A stretch of DNA of 64,000 nt, taken from Streptoalloteichus hindustanus (GTDB lineage: Bacteria > Actinomycetota > Actinomycetes > Mycobacteriales > Pseudonocardiaceae). Within the stretch, counting starts at the first letter, position 1. Every line of letters begins with the position of its first letter. A program made the translations under genes and the position numbers. The stretch covers positions 186,001 to 250,000 of the forward strand of contig NZ_FQVN01000001.1 in the NCBI RefSeq assembly GCF_900129375.1, given 5' to 3'. The notes beneath the pieces are model-generated. The model saw nothing but the letters and a program-made list of their open reading frames with translations, did not search any database and was not told the origin of the DNA. Below are positions 7,801-17,598 of this stretch, in pieces.

Positions 7801-9477
7801 TCAGCCGAGCAGGGCGGCGCGGACCGAGGCCCGCACCCGCTGGTGCAGCTCCCGGAGATGGGCGCGGTCCGTGCGCACCTCGACCACCCGCAGGCCCGGC
7901 GCGGGCCGCAAGGCGGTCCGCAGCTCCTCCTGCGTGGTGGCCGTGACGTGCGGCACGCCGTGCGCCGCGCACAGCGCGGACAACTGGACGCCGTGCGGCG
8001 TGCCGAAGACCCGCTCGAACGAGCCGGCGTGCTCGGGAGCACCCTGTTCGAGCAGCGAGAAGATGCCGCCGCCGTCGTCGTTGAGCACGACGATCGTCAG
8101 GTCGGGCCGGTCCTCGTCCGGGCCGATCAACAGCCCGTTGCTGTCGTGCAGGAAGGTCAGGTCGCCGAGCAGGGCGTAGGCCGGCCCGCGATGGCCGAGC
8201 GCGGCGCCCACCGCGGTGGAGACCATGCCGTCGATGCCGGCCACCCCGCGGTTGCGGAGCATGAGCACGTCGGGCCGGGGGTGGGCGGCCAGCGCGACGT
8301 CGCGGGTCGGGTTCGACGAGCCCAGGACGAGCAGGGCGCCCGAGGGCAGGGCGTCGACGACCGTGCGGGCCACGTGCAGCCCGGTCGGCCACGGCTGCTC
8401 GTCGAGCGCGGCGTGCAGGGCGACGCTCGCCGCCTTCTCGGCCGCCTGCCAGGCCGCCAGCCACTCCGGGTCGCGGTCGCCGAACGGCGCGCCGAGGGCC
8501 TGGCCGACCTCGCGGACGTCGTGGCCGGGCGCCGGCCAGTCGTTGCCGTCGTGCACCAGGTAGACGTCCACGCCCGGGTCGGCCAGCAGCCGCTGGACCT
8601 GCCGGAACACCGTGGGCCGCCCCACGCACACCACCTGGTCGGGGTGGTGTTCGGCCAGGAACTCGTCGATGCCGAGCAGCCACGCGCCGGCGCTGATCGC
8701 GTTCGGACCGCCGAGGCCGACCCCGCCGGACTCGGACAACACCGGCCAGCCGTGCTCCTCGGCCCAGCGCACGGCCAGCCGGGGGTGCCCCTCGCAGACC
8801 AGCACCACGCCCCGCCCCTCGCCCGGGCAGACCAGGCTCGGGGCGGCGAAGTGGTCAGTCACCTCGGTCCAGGGCAGACCCTCGCGGCGTCCGGCCAGCG
8901 ACTCGCACCAGTCACCCTCGGCCCCGTCGGGCACGAGCGGGTCGCGGAACGGCATGTTCAGGTGCACCGGGCCGGCCGTGGTCCACCAGTCGCCCCGCGC
9001 CGCGTGCCAGGCGCGACACACCTCACTGCGCCAGTAGGCGTTCTGCCCCTTCCGGCGCTCCGCGACGGCCAGCTCGGCGAACAGCCGGACCGCGTCGCCG
9101 TAGAGGCGGTGCTGGTCGACGACCTGGTTGGCGCCGGCCGCGCGCAGCTCGGGCGGCCGGTCGGCGGTGAGCACGATCAGCGGCACGCCGGAGCGGTCGG
9201 CCTCCAGCACCGCGGGGTGGAAGTTGGCGGCCGCGGTCCCGGAGGTGCAGCACACCACCACCGGCTGGCGGCTCTGGGCGGCGATGCCGAGCGCGAGGAA
9301 CGAGGCGCTGCGCTCGTCGATGCGCACGTGGAGCCGGAGTCGACCGGCTTCGGCCGCCTCGTGCAGGGCGAACGAGAGCGGGGCGTTGCGCGATCCCGGG
9401 CTCAGCACGACGTGACGCACGCCGTTGCGCACCAGCTCGTCGACGACGACCCGGGCCTGCGCCGTGGAGGGATTCAC
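7801..9477 (-). CDS. menD: 2-succinyl-5-enolpyruvyl-6-hydroxy-3-cyclohexene-1-carboxylate synthase
   Basis: A 558-residue thiamine-diphosphate enzyme of menaquinone synthesis that joins isochorismate and 2-oxoglutarate. The N-terminus NPSTAQARVVVDELVRNG and the signatures SPGSRNAPLSFALHEA, RIDERSASFLALGIA and TSGTAAANFHPAV are those of MenD. The C-terminal cofactor domain has GIDGMVSTAVGAALG and GDLTFLHDSNGLL. I chose GTG 9477 because family members begin at this Asn-Pro-Ser; GTG 9483/9486 or a start at 9504 are alternatives. It is divergent from menB with 86 bp between, so both promoters share that gap. Confidence 0.93.
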   Translation of the reverse strand: MNPSTAQARVVVDELVRNGVRHVVLSPGSRNAPLSFALHEAAEAGRLRLHVRIDERSASFLALGIAAQSRQPVVVCCTSGTAAANFHPAVLEADRSGVPLIVLTADRPPELRAAGANQVVDQHRLYGDAVRLFAELAVAERRKGQNAYWRSEVCRAWHAARGDWWTTAGPVHLNMPFRDPLVPDGAEGDWCESLAGRREGLPWTEVTDHFAAPSLVCPGEGRGVVLVCEGHPRLAVRWAEEHGWPVLSESGGVGLGGPNAISAGAWLLGIDEFLAEHHPDQVVCVGRPTVFRQVQRLLADPGVDVYLVHDGNDWPAPGHDVREVGQALGAPFGDRDPEWLAAWQAAEKAASVALHAALDEQPWPTGLHVARTVVDALPSGALLVLGSSNPTRDVALAAHPRPDVLMLRNRGVAGIDGMVSTAVGAALGHRGPAYALLGDLTFLHDSNGLLIGPDEDRPDLTIVVLNDDGGGIFSLLEQGAPEHAGSFERVFGTPHGVQLSALCAAHGVPHVTATTQEELRTALRPAPGLRVVEVRTDRAHLRELHQRVRASVRAALLG

Positions 9478-9563
9478 CGGCACCACCCCGTGCCGACGGA
9501 CCACCGGTGGGCCGGTGGTGGCGCGGCGACAAGAGTGGAGGACACACCCCTATCCTCGCAGGC

Positions 9564-10475
<912 letters not shown>

Positions 10476-10483
10476 CGCCCCGG

Positions 10484-11761
10484 TTGACCAGGATCGTGGC
10501 GCCCGAAGCCCGTGAGCTGCGCCCGCTGCCGGTTCCGACCGGCGGCGGCGCGCTGCTGCTGCCACCGCTGCGGCGGGCGCTCGCCGGCGAGGGGCCGGCG
10601 GTGCTGCCCGTGCCCGCCGACGACCCGGTGACGGCCGAGCGCCTGGTGGCGGCGTTGTGCGCCGGCCCGCTGACCCCGGCCGAGCACGGCGCCGACGCGG
10701 CCGACGGCCCGACGGCGCTGGTCGTGGCGACCTCGGGCTCCACGGGAGAGCCCAAGGGCGTCCTGCTGCCGGCCGGGGCGCTGCGCGCCTCCGCCGAGGC
10801 CACCCACGCCCGGCTGGGCGGGCCGGGCCACTGGCTGCTCGCGTTGCCCGCCTGGTCGGTCGCAGGGACGCAGGTCCTCGTCCGGTCGCTGACCGCGGAG
10901 ACCGAGCCCGTGGTGATGGACACCTCGGGTGGCTTCCGGCCGCCCGGCTTCGCCGAGGCCGCCGCACCGCTGCTGGCCCGAGCGGGCCGGCACTACACGT
11001 CCCTGGTGCCGACGCAGCTCGCTCGACTGCTCGCCGAGGGCGGCTCCGGTCTCGCGGCGCTGCGGGCCTTCGACGCCGTGCTGCTCGGCGGCGCGGCGAC
11101 ACCTCCGGCGCTGCTGGACCGGGCGGAGAGCGCCGGCGTGCGCGTTGTCACCACCTACGGGATGAGCGAGACCAGCGGCGGCTGCGTGTACGACGGCGTC
11201 CCCCTGGACGGGGTGCGCGTGCGGCTCGCGGACGGGGCCGGCGGGTCGGCGGCCGACGGCGCCGCCGCCCCCGACGGGCGAGTCGGCCGGATCGAGCTGG
11301 GTGGGCCGGTGGTGGCTCGGGGTTACCGCGGCCGGGCCGACCTGACCGCCGCCGCCTTCGGCGACCCCCGGGACGGGTGGTTCCGCACGAGTGATCTCGG
11401 GCGACGCGGCGTGAACGGGCGGTGGGAGGTCCTCGGCCGGGTGGACGACCTGGTCAACACCGGCGGCGTGAAGGTCGCGCCGATCCTGGTGGAGCGGGTG
11501 CTCGCCGCGCAGCCGGGGGTGCTGGAGGCGTGCGTGGTCGGCGTGCCGGACCCGGAGTGGGGGCAGGCCGTGGCGGCCGCGGTCGTCCCGGTGGACCCGG
11601 CGGCCCCGCCGAGCGCGGACGCCCTGCGCGGCACGGTGCGGGAACAGGTCGGCCGAGCCGCGACACCGAAACGGGTGACGTTCGTTCGGGCGCTTCCGCT
11701 CCGTGGACCGGGCAAGGTTGATCGCACCGCGGTACGCACGCTTTTCGCCCCATCGAAGTAA
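10484..11761 (+). CDS. menE: o-succinylbenzoate--CoA ligase
   Basis: A 425-residue ANL-superfamily enzyme that adenylates o-succinylbenzoate and forms its CoA thioester, the step before MenB. Visible: P-loop VVATSGSTGEPKGVLLP, A5 motif TTYGMSETSGGC, hinge region DLGRRGVNGRWEVLGRVDD and the catalytic Lys near the end (LRGPGKVDRTAVR). It is short for an acyl-CoA ligase because the N-terminal subdomain is reduced, as in other actinobacterial MenE. The start may be TTG 10484, eight bases after menB, or GTG 10496. Confidence 0.92.
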   Translation: MTRIVAPEARELRPLPVPTGGGALLLPPLRRALAGEGPAVLPVPADDPVTAERLVAALCAGPLTPAEHGADAADGPTALVVATSGSTGEPKGVLLPAGALRASAEATHARLGGPGHWLLALPAWSVAGTQVLVRSLTAETEPVVMDTSGGFRPPGFAEAAAPLLARAGRHYTSLVPTQLARLLAEGGSGLAALRAFDAVLLGGAATPPALLDRAESAGVRVVTTYGMSETSGGCVYDGVPLDGVRVRLADGAGGSAADGAAAPDGRVGRIELGGPVVARGYRGRADLTAAAFGDPRDGWFRTSDLGRRGVNGRWEVLGRVDDLVNTGGVKVAPILVERVLAAQPGVLEACVVGVPDPEWGQAVAAAVVPVDPAAPPSADALRGTVREQVGRAATPKRVTFVRALPLRGPGKVDRTAVRTLFAPSK

Positions 11762-11958
11762 CCAGTCCGGGTGATCGACAACCTATTCTGTCGCTTTGCG
11801 CACCGAAAGCGACGGGCGTTTTCCGCATTCCGTGTCCCCCGGAACGCGGCCCGAGTTGCCGTTTCCGGACCCCGGGATTCTCCTGACCAATGGTCGGAGA
11901 CGCCCGGCTCGACCGGGCTTCCGACGGTCCTGATACCGGAGAAACGGAGCCGTCTGCC

Positions 11959-13173
11959 ATGCGAGTCGTTGTTGTGCCATGGCGTCGTCTGCTCCCCGCA
12001 CTGGTGGTCGGCGCGCTCGCGCTCCCGGTCTCACCGCCGGCCGCCTCGGCGGCGTCCAGCTGGGTCGTCGACCTGTCCGGAGTCGACCGCGACGACAGCG
12101 ACGTCGTCGTCGAGCGGGGAACGGTGCGGTTGGCCGGCCACGGCCGGTCGGACGTCGGCGCCCCTCCACAGCGGCGCACCGGCGTCCTGGTCCTCGCACC
12201 ACGTCGGCTCGCCACGCCGGTCAACCGGGTGGCCGCCGACCTGACCGGGGCCGTGCCGCCCGGCGCCGAACTGGCCGTCGACGTCCGGGGGCGGCGGCGG
12301 GACGGCCGGTGGACGGAGTGGGTCGAGGCGCGGCCGGGCCAGCCCGCGGCGCTCGCCACACCCACCACCACCGTCCAGGCCCGGGCGGTGCTGTCCGCCG
12401 CGCCCGGCGGGGCCGGTCCGGAGCTGCGCCAACTGCGGCTCAGCGGCGACACCGAGCCGGACGCCGAGGCCGCGCCCCCCGAACCCGAGGGGGACAAGCC
12501 GGCGGCGCCCGCGTCGTTCCGGGTCTACGCCACCCGCGAGGGGCTGGTCGGCGGCAAGACCGCGAACGGCCACATCATCGTCGACCGCGACCACTTCGTG
12601 GCCCTCCCGTCACGCCGCGGGCTGGCCCCCAGGGACACCGGGGACTACACGGTGAGCGCCTGCGCGGACAACGGGCGCTGCGAGTGGGCGCCGGTGTGGG
12701 ACGTGGGCCCGTGGAACACCAAGGACGACCACTGGAACGCCGAGCGCGAGATGTGGCAGGACCTCCCCCGGGGCCTGCCCCAGGCCCAGGCCGCGTACGA
12801 GGACGGCCACAACGGGGGGAAGGACCAGTTCGGGCGCACCGTGCGCAATCCGGCGGGCATCGACCTGGCGGACGGCATGTTCTGGGACGGGCTGCGGCTG
12901 ACGGCGAACGAGTGGGTCACCGTCACCTACGTGTGGACCGGCACGGGTCCGGTCGGCACGGTGAACGGCGACGACGTGATCACGGTGCACAGCAAGCCGC
13001 AGGTCACCGCCGAGACCGAGAACGGCATGGCCACGCCGCGCGCGCAGGTTCCGCTGGAGTGCGAGACCACGGGTGAGTTCGCCGACGGCACCACCAAGTG
13101 GTTCCGCGTGGGCCAGGACCGGTTCGTCCCCAGGGGGCGGGTCGACGTCACCGCGGAGATCCCGCCCTGCTGA
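11959..13173 (+). CDS. Secreted protein, possibly with an RlpA/3D-like barrel domain
   Basis: 404 residues from ATG 11959, with a Sec signal peptide ending near PPAASAA. The N-terminal half (to about residue 160) looks like a beta-rich binding domain (WVVDLSGVDRDDSDVVV, DGRWTEWVEARPG). After an acidic Pro-rich linker comes a conserved secreted domain: FRVYATREGLVGGKTANGH, RDHFVALPSRRGL, then two closely spaced Cys in VSACADNGRCEWAPVWDVGP and a final Cys as last residue. The order TANG, HFVALP, V-x-DVGPW recalls double-psi beta-barrel (RlpA/3D) proteins that act on peptidoglycan, but I cannot confirm this. It sits between menE and menA without an obvious functional link. Confidence 0.65.
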   Translation: MRVVVVPWRRLLPALVVGALALPVSPPAASAASSWVVDLSGVDRDDSDVVVERGTVRLAGHGRSDVGAPPQRRTGVLVLAPRRLATPVNRVAADLTGAVPPGAELAVDVRGRRRDGRWTEWVEARPGQPAALATPTTTVQARAVLSAAPGGAGPELRQLRLSGDTEPDAEAAPPEPEGDKPAAPASFRVYATREGLVGGKTANGHIIVDRDHFVALPSRRGLAPRDTGDYTVSACADNGRCEWAPVWDVGPWNTKDDHWNAEREMWQDLPRGLPQAQAAYEDGHNGGKDQFGRTVRNPAGIDLADGMFWDGLRLTANEWVTVTYVWTGTGPVGTVNGDDVITVHSKPQVTAETENGMATPRAQVPLECETTGEFADGTTKWFRVGQDRFVPRGRVDVTAEIPPC

Positions 13174-13241
13174 CCCCGACCCGGCGGGCGCCCGGGGCAT
13201 CCCTCCCCCGGGCGCCCGCCGCACCAACCCTGCCCGTGCCC

Positions 13242-13310
13242 GTGGCTGTGGCTGTGGCTGTGGCCGTGGCCGTGGCCGTGGCCGTGGCCGTGGCCGTGGC
13301 CGTGGCCGTG
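13242..13310. repeat. Hexanucleotide microsatellite GTGGCY x 11
   Basis: Three GTGGCT units followed by eight GTGGCC units and a final GTG, in the gap after the secreted-protein gene. The plus strand would read (Val-Ala)n and the minus strand (His-Gly/Ser)n, but neither frame belongs to a convincing gene. Confidence 0.9.
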
Positions 13311-13373
13311 AGCCACGAAATCAGCGGCCAAAACCGACAGCAGCCCGCAGATCGGGCTACCCCTGCCGTCAAA

Positions 13374-13422
13374 TTCGTCCAAAACGGTGTTATGTGGGGG
13401 AACCCCCTATTTCATGGTCCCG
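13374..13422 (+). repeat. 49-bp intergenic element, copy A
   Basis: Matches the reverse complement of 46423-46471 at 45 of 49 positions. The core is TTCGTCCAAAACGGTGTTAT, one variable base, then T-G5-AA-C5 and ATTTCATG. The G5-AA-C5 centre could form a short GC hairpin. It reads toward menA, about 280 bp ahead of that gene. Function unknown. Confidence 0.75.
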
Positions 13423-13703
13423 CGTGAATTGCGGCGGGGGCAAGGCCCGGGTCGGGGGTTCCGGCGGGGCCGCCGCCGGCCCGACGGCGAGCCGGGCCGG
13501 CCGCGCGAGCGCGGAATTCATGATCACCGCAGGGGGCGGTCGTGGGGTCCGGCCCCGAGCGACAGCACCGAACTTCTTCGGTTTTCCCACTCCCATTCCC
13601 GCGCGCCGCGCCCCGCGCCGACGACCGGACCCCGGACCGCCGCCGGAGGCCGAGCGACGGGGGCGCGGGACGGGCCCACCCGGCGATGTCGCAGGATGTC
13701 CCC

Positions 13704-14573
13704 ATGGCGACGGTGGCACAGTGGATCGAAGGCGCGCGGGTGCGCACGTTGCCCAACGCCATCGCTCCGGTCGTGGTCGGTGTCGGTGTGGCGGCCGGGC
13801 TCGGCGCGTTCGTCTGGTGGAAGGCCGCGCTCGCGCTGCTCGTCTCGCTCGCGCTGATCGTCGGCGTGAACTACGCGAACGACTACTCCGACGGCATCCG
13901 GGGCACCGACGACAACCGGGTCGGCCCGCTGCGGCTGGTCGGCTCGGGCGTCGCGAAGCCGCGCGCCGTCCTCACGGCGGCGTGGTCCAGCTTCGGGATC
14001 GCGGCGGTCGCGGGCGCCGCGCTCGTCGTCGCCTCCGGCCAGTGGTGGTTGTTCGGCGTCGGCGCGCTCTGCGTCGCCGGCGCGTGGTTCTACACCGGCG
14101 GCAAGCGCCCGTACGGCTACGTCGGGCTGGGCGAGATCGCCGTCTTCGTGTTCTTCGGGCTCGTGGCCGTGCTCGGTACGGTCTACGTCCTCGCGGGACG
14201 GGTCACCGGGGTGGCCGTGGGCGCGGCGGTGGCCGTGGGCTGCTTCTCCTGCGGCGTGCTGGTGGCCAACAACCTGCGCGACATCCCCACCGACAAGGAG
14301 GTGGGCAAGCGCACGCTCGCCGTCCTGCTCGGCGACCGGGACACCCGCGCCCTCTACACCGCGCTGGTGGTCATCCCGTTCCTGCTGACCGTCCTCATCG
14401 GGCTGCGGGAGCCGCTGGCGCTGACCGCGCTGGTCGCGGTGGCGCTGGTGGTGCCCGCCCTGCGCCGGGTCCTGCGCGGCTTCACCGGCCGCGCGTTGAT
14501 CCCGGTCCTGCGCGACACCGGGCTGGCGATGCTGGTCTGGTCGGTGGCCACCGGCGTCGCGCTCGCGCTCTGA
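13704..14573 (+). CDS. menA: 1,4-dihydroxy-2-naphthoate polyprenyltransferase
   Basis: A 289-residue UbiA-superfamily membrane enzyme that attaches the polyprenyl tail to 1,4-dihydroxy-2-naphthoate, making demethylmenaquinone. It has about eight or nine hydrophobic helices. The first Mg/prenyl-diphosphate motif reads [14 protein letters not shown] and the second is in [19 protein letters not shown]. The start [19 protein letters not shown] is typical; ATG 13686 is an alternative six codons upstream. A 530-bp gap precedes it, holding the hexanucleotide repeat and element copy A. It converges on a small membrane-protein gene 16 bp away. Confidence 0.93.
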   Translation: MATVAQWIEGARVRTLPNAIAPVVVGVGVAAGLGAFVWWKAALALLVSLALIVGVNYANDYSDGIRGTDDNRVGPLRLVGSGVAKPRAVLTAAWSSFGIAAVAGAALVVASGQWWLFGVGALCVAGAWFYTGGKRPYGYVGLGEIAVFVFFGLVAVLGTVYVLAGRVTGVAVGAAVAVGCFSCGVLVANNLRDIPTDKEVGKRTLAVLLGDRDTRALYTALVVIPFLLTVLIGLREPLALTALVAVALVVPALRRVLRGFTGRALIPVLRDTGLAMLVWSVATGVALAL

Positions 14574-14589
14574 GCACGCGCCTCCCGGC

Positions 14590-15060
14590 TCAGCGCGGTT
14601 CGCGGCGCACGCCGTAGACCACGCCGAGCACGACGGGCACCAGGACCGCGAGCGGCACGCCGACCCGGAAGCCCAGGGACCTGGTCTTCGTGTGCAGGCC
14701 GATCGAGCTCCCGGTGTAGGCCTTGGCGTCCACGTCGCAGGAGATCCACGCCGGGCCGCCGAACCAGGGGTTCAGCTCGACCCCGGCGCCGCCCCTGGCG
14801 GCGACCGCGACGTCCCGCTGGTAGTCCTTCTCCGGCCGGACCAGGCACGTGCCGGGCCGGCTGCCCAGCCCCTCCAGGAGCAGGTCGCCCCCGCCCCACC
14901 GGTACTCGTGCTTCTCCCCCGGGCTGGAGGCGGGGATGCGGGAGCCGCCGAAGGCTCCCGACGCCCACACGCCGATGGCGCCGAACGCGATCACGACCGC
15001 GATGGCGAACAGCAGGTACCCCCGGGGAGTGACCCGCGCCAGCCACGTTCTCGTGCTCAT
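14590..15060 (-). CDS. Two-helix membrane protein of unknown function
   Basis: 156 residues. One helix lies near the N-terminus (YLLFAIAVVIAFGAIGVWAS) and one near the C-terminus (VGVPLAVLVPVVLGVVYGV), with an extracytoplasmic loop of about 85 residues between them. The loop has two Cys (GTCLVRPEKDY and WISCDVDA) that could form a disulphide. I recognise no family. Its start is 48 bp from the stop of the upstream cysteine-desulfhydrase-like gene on the same strand, so the two may be co-transcribed. Confidence 0.7.
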   Translation of the reverse strand: MSTRTWLARVTPRGYLLFAIAVVIAFGAIGVWASGAFGGSRIPASSPGEKHEYRWGGGDLLLEGLGSRPGTCLVRPEKDYQRDVAVAARGGAGVELNPWFGGPAWISCDVDAKAYTGSSIGLHTKTRSLGFRVGVPLAVLVPVVLGVVYGVRREPR

Positions 15061-15108
15061 TCCGCCAACTCTCCCACGGTCGGGTGACCGGCCGGCGACG
15101 TGTGCGGA

Positions 15109-16197
15109 TCAGCTCCGCCACTCACCCGTGCGGTGGAAGTGGCCGAGGGTGTCCAGGGACGGGGCGAGGTCGATCCCCTCGCCGCGCACCCACGCGTCGT
15201 CGTAGTAGGTGTTGGCGTACCGTTCGCCCCCGTCGCAGAGCAGGGTGACGACACTGCCCGTCCGCCCCGCTCCGCGCATCTCGGCCACGAGCTGGAACAC
15301 GCCCCACAGGTTGGTGCCGGTCGACCCGCCCACCCGGCGGCCCAGCACCCGCTCGGCGTGCCGGATCGCGGCGAGCGAGCCGGCGTCCGGGACCTTGATC
15401 ATCCGGTCGATGACCGCCGGCAGGAACGACGGCTCCACCCGGGGCCGGCCGATGCCCTCGATGCGCGAGCCCCGCTCGCCGGTGCGGCGCGGGTCGTCCT
15501 CCCGCCAGGCGTCGAAGAACACCGAGTGCTCGGGGTCGACGACGGCGAGGCGGGTCCGGTGGCGCCGGTAGCGGACGAACCGGCCGATGGTCGCGCTGGT
15601 GCCCCCGGTCCCGGCGCCGACCACGATCCACGTCGGCTCGGGGTGCGGCTCCATGGCCATCTGCTCGAAGATCGCCTCGGCGATGGTGTTGTTGCCGCGC
15701 CAGTCCGTCGCCCGCTCCGCGTGTGTGAACTGGTCCATGAAATGGCCCCGCAGCTCGGCGGCCAGCCGGCGGGACTCGTCGTAGATCGCCCCCGGCGCGT
15801 CCACGAAGTGGCAGCGGCCGCCCTGCCGCTCGATCAGGGCGACCTTCTCCCGGCTCGTCGAGCGGGGCATGACCGCGATGAACGGCAGCCCGAGCATGCG
15901 CGCGAAGTACGCCTCGGACACCGCGGTGGATCCGGAGGACGCCTCGATCACCGGGGTGCCCTCGACGATCCAGCCGGTGCAGAGCGCGTGGAGGAACAGC
16001 GAGCGGGCCAGGCGGTGCTTGAGCGAGCCGGTCGGGTGGGTCGACTCGTCCTTGAGGTAGAGGTCGATCCCCCATTCGGGGGGCAGCGGATAGCGCAGCA
16101 GATGCGTGTCCGCGCTCCGGTTGGCGTCGGCCAGGATCACCCGAACGGCTTCACTGACCCAGTCTCGCGTCGGCTCGCAGCACCGGTCCACCTGCAC
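15109..16197 (-). CDS. cds1: PLP-dependent cysteine synthase-family protein, Cds1-like L-cysteine desulfhydrase
   Basis: 362 residues of the fold-type II PLP family. Lys of the internal aldimine is in [12 protein letters not shown]; the substrate loop is [15 protein letters not shown] and the phosphate-binding glycine loop is [15 protein letters not shown]. The closest match I know is mycobacterial Cds1 (Rv3684), which breaks L-cysteine to H2S, pyruvate and ammonia; length and the SSGSTA form (rather than the SGNTG of CysK/CysM) agree. A synthase role cannot be excluded from sequence. It is divergent from the CBM48 gene. Confidence 0.82.
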   Translation of the reverse strand: MQVDRCCEPTRDWVSEAVRVILADANRSADTHLLRYPLPPEWGIDLYLKDESTHPTGSLKHRLARSLFLHALCTGWIVEGTPVIEASSGSTAVSEAYFARMLGLPFIAVMPRSTSREKVALIERQGGRCHFVDAPGAIYDESRRLAAELRGHFMDQFTHAERATDWRGNNTIAEAIFEQMAMEPHPEPTWIVVGAGTGGTSATIGRFVRYRRHRTRLAVVDPEHSVFFDAWREDDPRRTGERGSRIEGIGRPRVEPSFLPAVIDRMIKVPDAGSLAAIRHAERVLGRRVGGSTGTNLWGVFQLVAEMRGAGRTGSVVTLLCDGGERYANTYYDDAWVRGEGIDLAPSLDTLGHFHRTGEWRS

Positions 16198-16318
16198 GAA
16201 ACCGCAGCGTAGTCGCTGTTCACCCTCCTCCGAGCCGGTGGTTTGCCCGCGCGTCCCCCGTGCGCCGGGCCAGCCCCGCCCGGATCATGGGCCTGACCTC
16301 GTCCGAAAGGAGGAAGAA

Positions 16319-16597
16319 GTGATCCGGAAGACGCAGCAGCGAGACGGGCGTGTGCGCATCACCTTCGTGCTGCCGGTGGGCGAGCCCGACGGTCCGGTCA
16401 GCGTCGTCGGGTGCTTCAACGACTGGACGCCGGGGGAGCACGAGCTGCGCCGGCGCTCGAACGGGACCAGGTCCACCACCGTCACGGTGGACCAGGGCAG
16501 TCGGCTGCGGTTCCGCTACCTGGGCCCGAACGGCCACTGGTTCGACGACGAGCACGCCGACGACCGGGACGGCCAGGACAACCTCGTGCAGGCCTGA
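16319..16597 (+). CDS. Stand-alone CBM48 / isoamylase early-set domain protein
   Basis: 92 residues starting at GTG 16319, with an excellent ribosome site (AAAGGAGGAA) a few bases upstream. Nearly the whole protein is one immunoglobulin-like glycogen-binding domain: VRITFVLPVGEPDGPVSVVG, CFNDWTPGEHEL, LRFRYLGPNGHWFDDE. Such domains normally sit at the N-terminus of branching or debranching enzymes or in AMPK beta subunits; here there is no catalytic domain. It could recruit a partner to glycogen or trehalose polymers (inference). It converges on the DUF4229 gene with only 6 bp between stops. Confidence 0.85.
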   Translation: MIRKTQQRDGRVRITFVLPVGEPDGPVSVVGCFNDWTPGEHELRRRSNGTRSTTVTVDQGSRLRFRYLGPNGHWFDDEHADDRDGQDNLVQA

Positions 16598-16603
16598 CGG
16601 GTC

Positions 16604-17101
16604 CTAGCGGACGCCGTCGCCGCCCGTCGCGCCGCCGTCGGCCGACCGGTCACCCCGGGGTCGGTCGGCGCCCTCGTCGTGCCCTGGACCGGCCTCCCCG
16701 GCCGCCGCCCGGCGGTCCCCGCCGGGCCCGGCCGACCCGCCGGCCCGGTCGGCCTCGCCGACCTCGTCCCTCGGCCGCTCGCCCCGGAGCTGGGCCCGCA
16801 GCCGCTCCCGCTCGGAGCGCCGACGCGCGCCGGCCGCGGCCAGGCTCGTCGTCGCCCGGGCCCGCAGGCCGCGGAACAGCAGCAACGACAGGGGCAGGCC
16901 GAGCACGAGCGCGACCACGAGGGACACGAGCAACGGCACCCGGACGAGGACCAGCACGGCCGTCACGACGGCGACCAGCGCCAGCCGGGCGAGCGAGTAG
17001 AGCGCGACGTCGCGGGCCGCCTGGCCACGCGTCGCACTGCCGTCCCCGGTGCCGGTGTCGCGTGCGCCTCCGGGGCGCGAGGTGTCGTCGTGGGAGGTCA
17101 C
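16604..17101 (-). CDS. DUF4229 membrane protein
   Basis: 165 residues from GTG 17101 (VTSHDDTSRPGG). A short polar N-terminus is followed by two membrane helices in the pattern of DUF4229: ALYSLARLALVAVVTAVLVL and PLLVSLVVALVLGLPLSLLLF. A charged Arg/Gly/Asp/Glu-rich cytoplasmic tail of about 90 residues follows. DUF4229 proteins are small actinobacterial membrane proteins without assigned function, often near the men genes, as here. The open frame extends much further upstream but there runs antiparallel in phase with the Lrp gene and is a shadow. Confidence 0.75.
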   Translation of the reverse strand: MTSHDDTSRPGGARDTGTGDGSATRGQAARDVALYSLARLALVAVVTAVLVLVRVPLLVSLVVALVLGLPLSLLLFRGLRARATTSLAAAGARRRSERERLRAQLRGERPRDEVGEADRAGGSAGPGGDRRAAAGEAGPGHDEGADRPRGDRSADGGATGGDGVR

Positions 17102-17112
17102 GAACGCTGAGG

Positions 17113-17598
17113 CTACGCGCCCGACTTGTCCGGGACGGCCGGGGGCGGCGCCGGCTCCGGCGCGTTCGGCCGGCCCTCGAACCGGGTGGACAGCACGACG
17201 GTGGTGCGGGTCCTGGCCACGCCGTGGATCCGGCGCAGCCGGCCCAGCGAGCGCTCCAGCTCGTCCACCGTGGCCACCCGGATCTTCACCACGAACGCCT
17301 CGTCGCCCGCCACCGCGTAGCAGGACTCGACCTCGGGGAGTTCGCCGAGCGCGGCGGCGATCTCGTCGTCGTCGCCGGTGTCGGTCGGCTGGATGCCGAC
17401 CAGCGCGGTGACGCCCAGTCCCACCGAGGGCGGGTCCACCACCGCGTGGTAGCCGGTGATCACCCCCGAGGACTCCAGCTTGCCGACCCGCTCGTGCACC
17501 GCGGAGGCCGACAGGCCCACCTGGCGCCCGAGATCGGCGTAGGTGGCCCGGCCGTTGGCCCGCAGCGCCGCGATGATCTGGCGGTCCACAGCGTCCAT
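17113..17598 (-). CDS. Lrp/AsnC-family transcriptional regulator
   Basis: 161 residues from ATG 17598. The N-terminal winged HTH is DRQIIAALRANGRATYADLG followed by GLSASAVHERVGKLESSGVI. The C-terminal RAM ligand-binding domain (about 65-145) includes ALVGIQPTD, VESCYAVAGDEAFVVKIRV and RTRTTVVLSTRFEG. Family members bind an amino acid and form octamers. The Pro-rich C-terminal tail is extra. It is divergent from bldC and 11 bp upstream of the DUF4229 gene on the same strand. The effector cannot be read from sequence. Confidence 0.88.
   Translation of the reverse strand: MDAVDRQIIAALRANGRATYADLGRQVGLSASAVHERVGKLESSGVITGYHAVVDPPSVGLGVTALVGIQPTDTGDDDEIAAALGELPEVESCYAVAGDEAFVVKIRVATVDELERSLGRLRRIHGVARTRTTVVLSTRFEGRPNAPEPAPPPAVPDKSGA

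Noticed and set aside
12927-13382. A 151-codon minus-strand frame with a (His-Gly)n metal-binding-like stretch
   Set aside because: The His-Gly run is only the reverse reading of the GTGGCY microsatellite; most of the frame is antisense to the secreted-protein gene, it would need a TTG start, and it matches no family.
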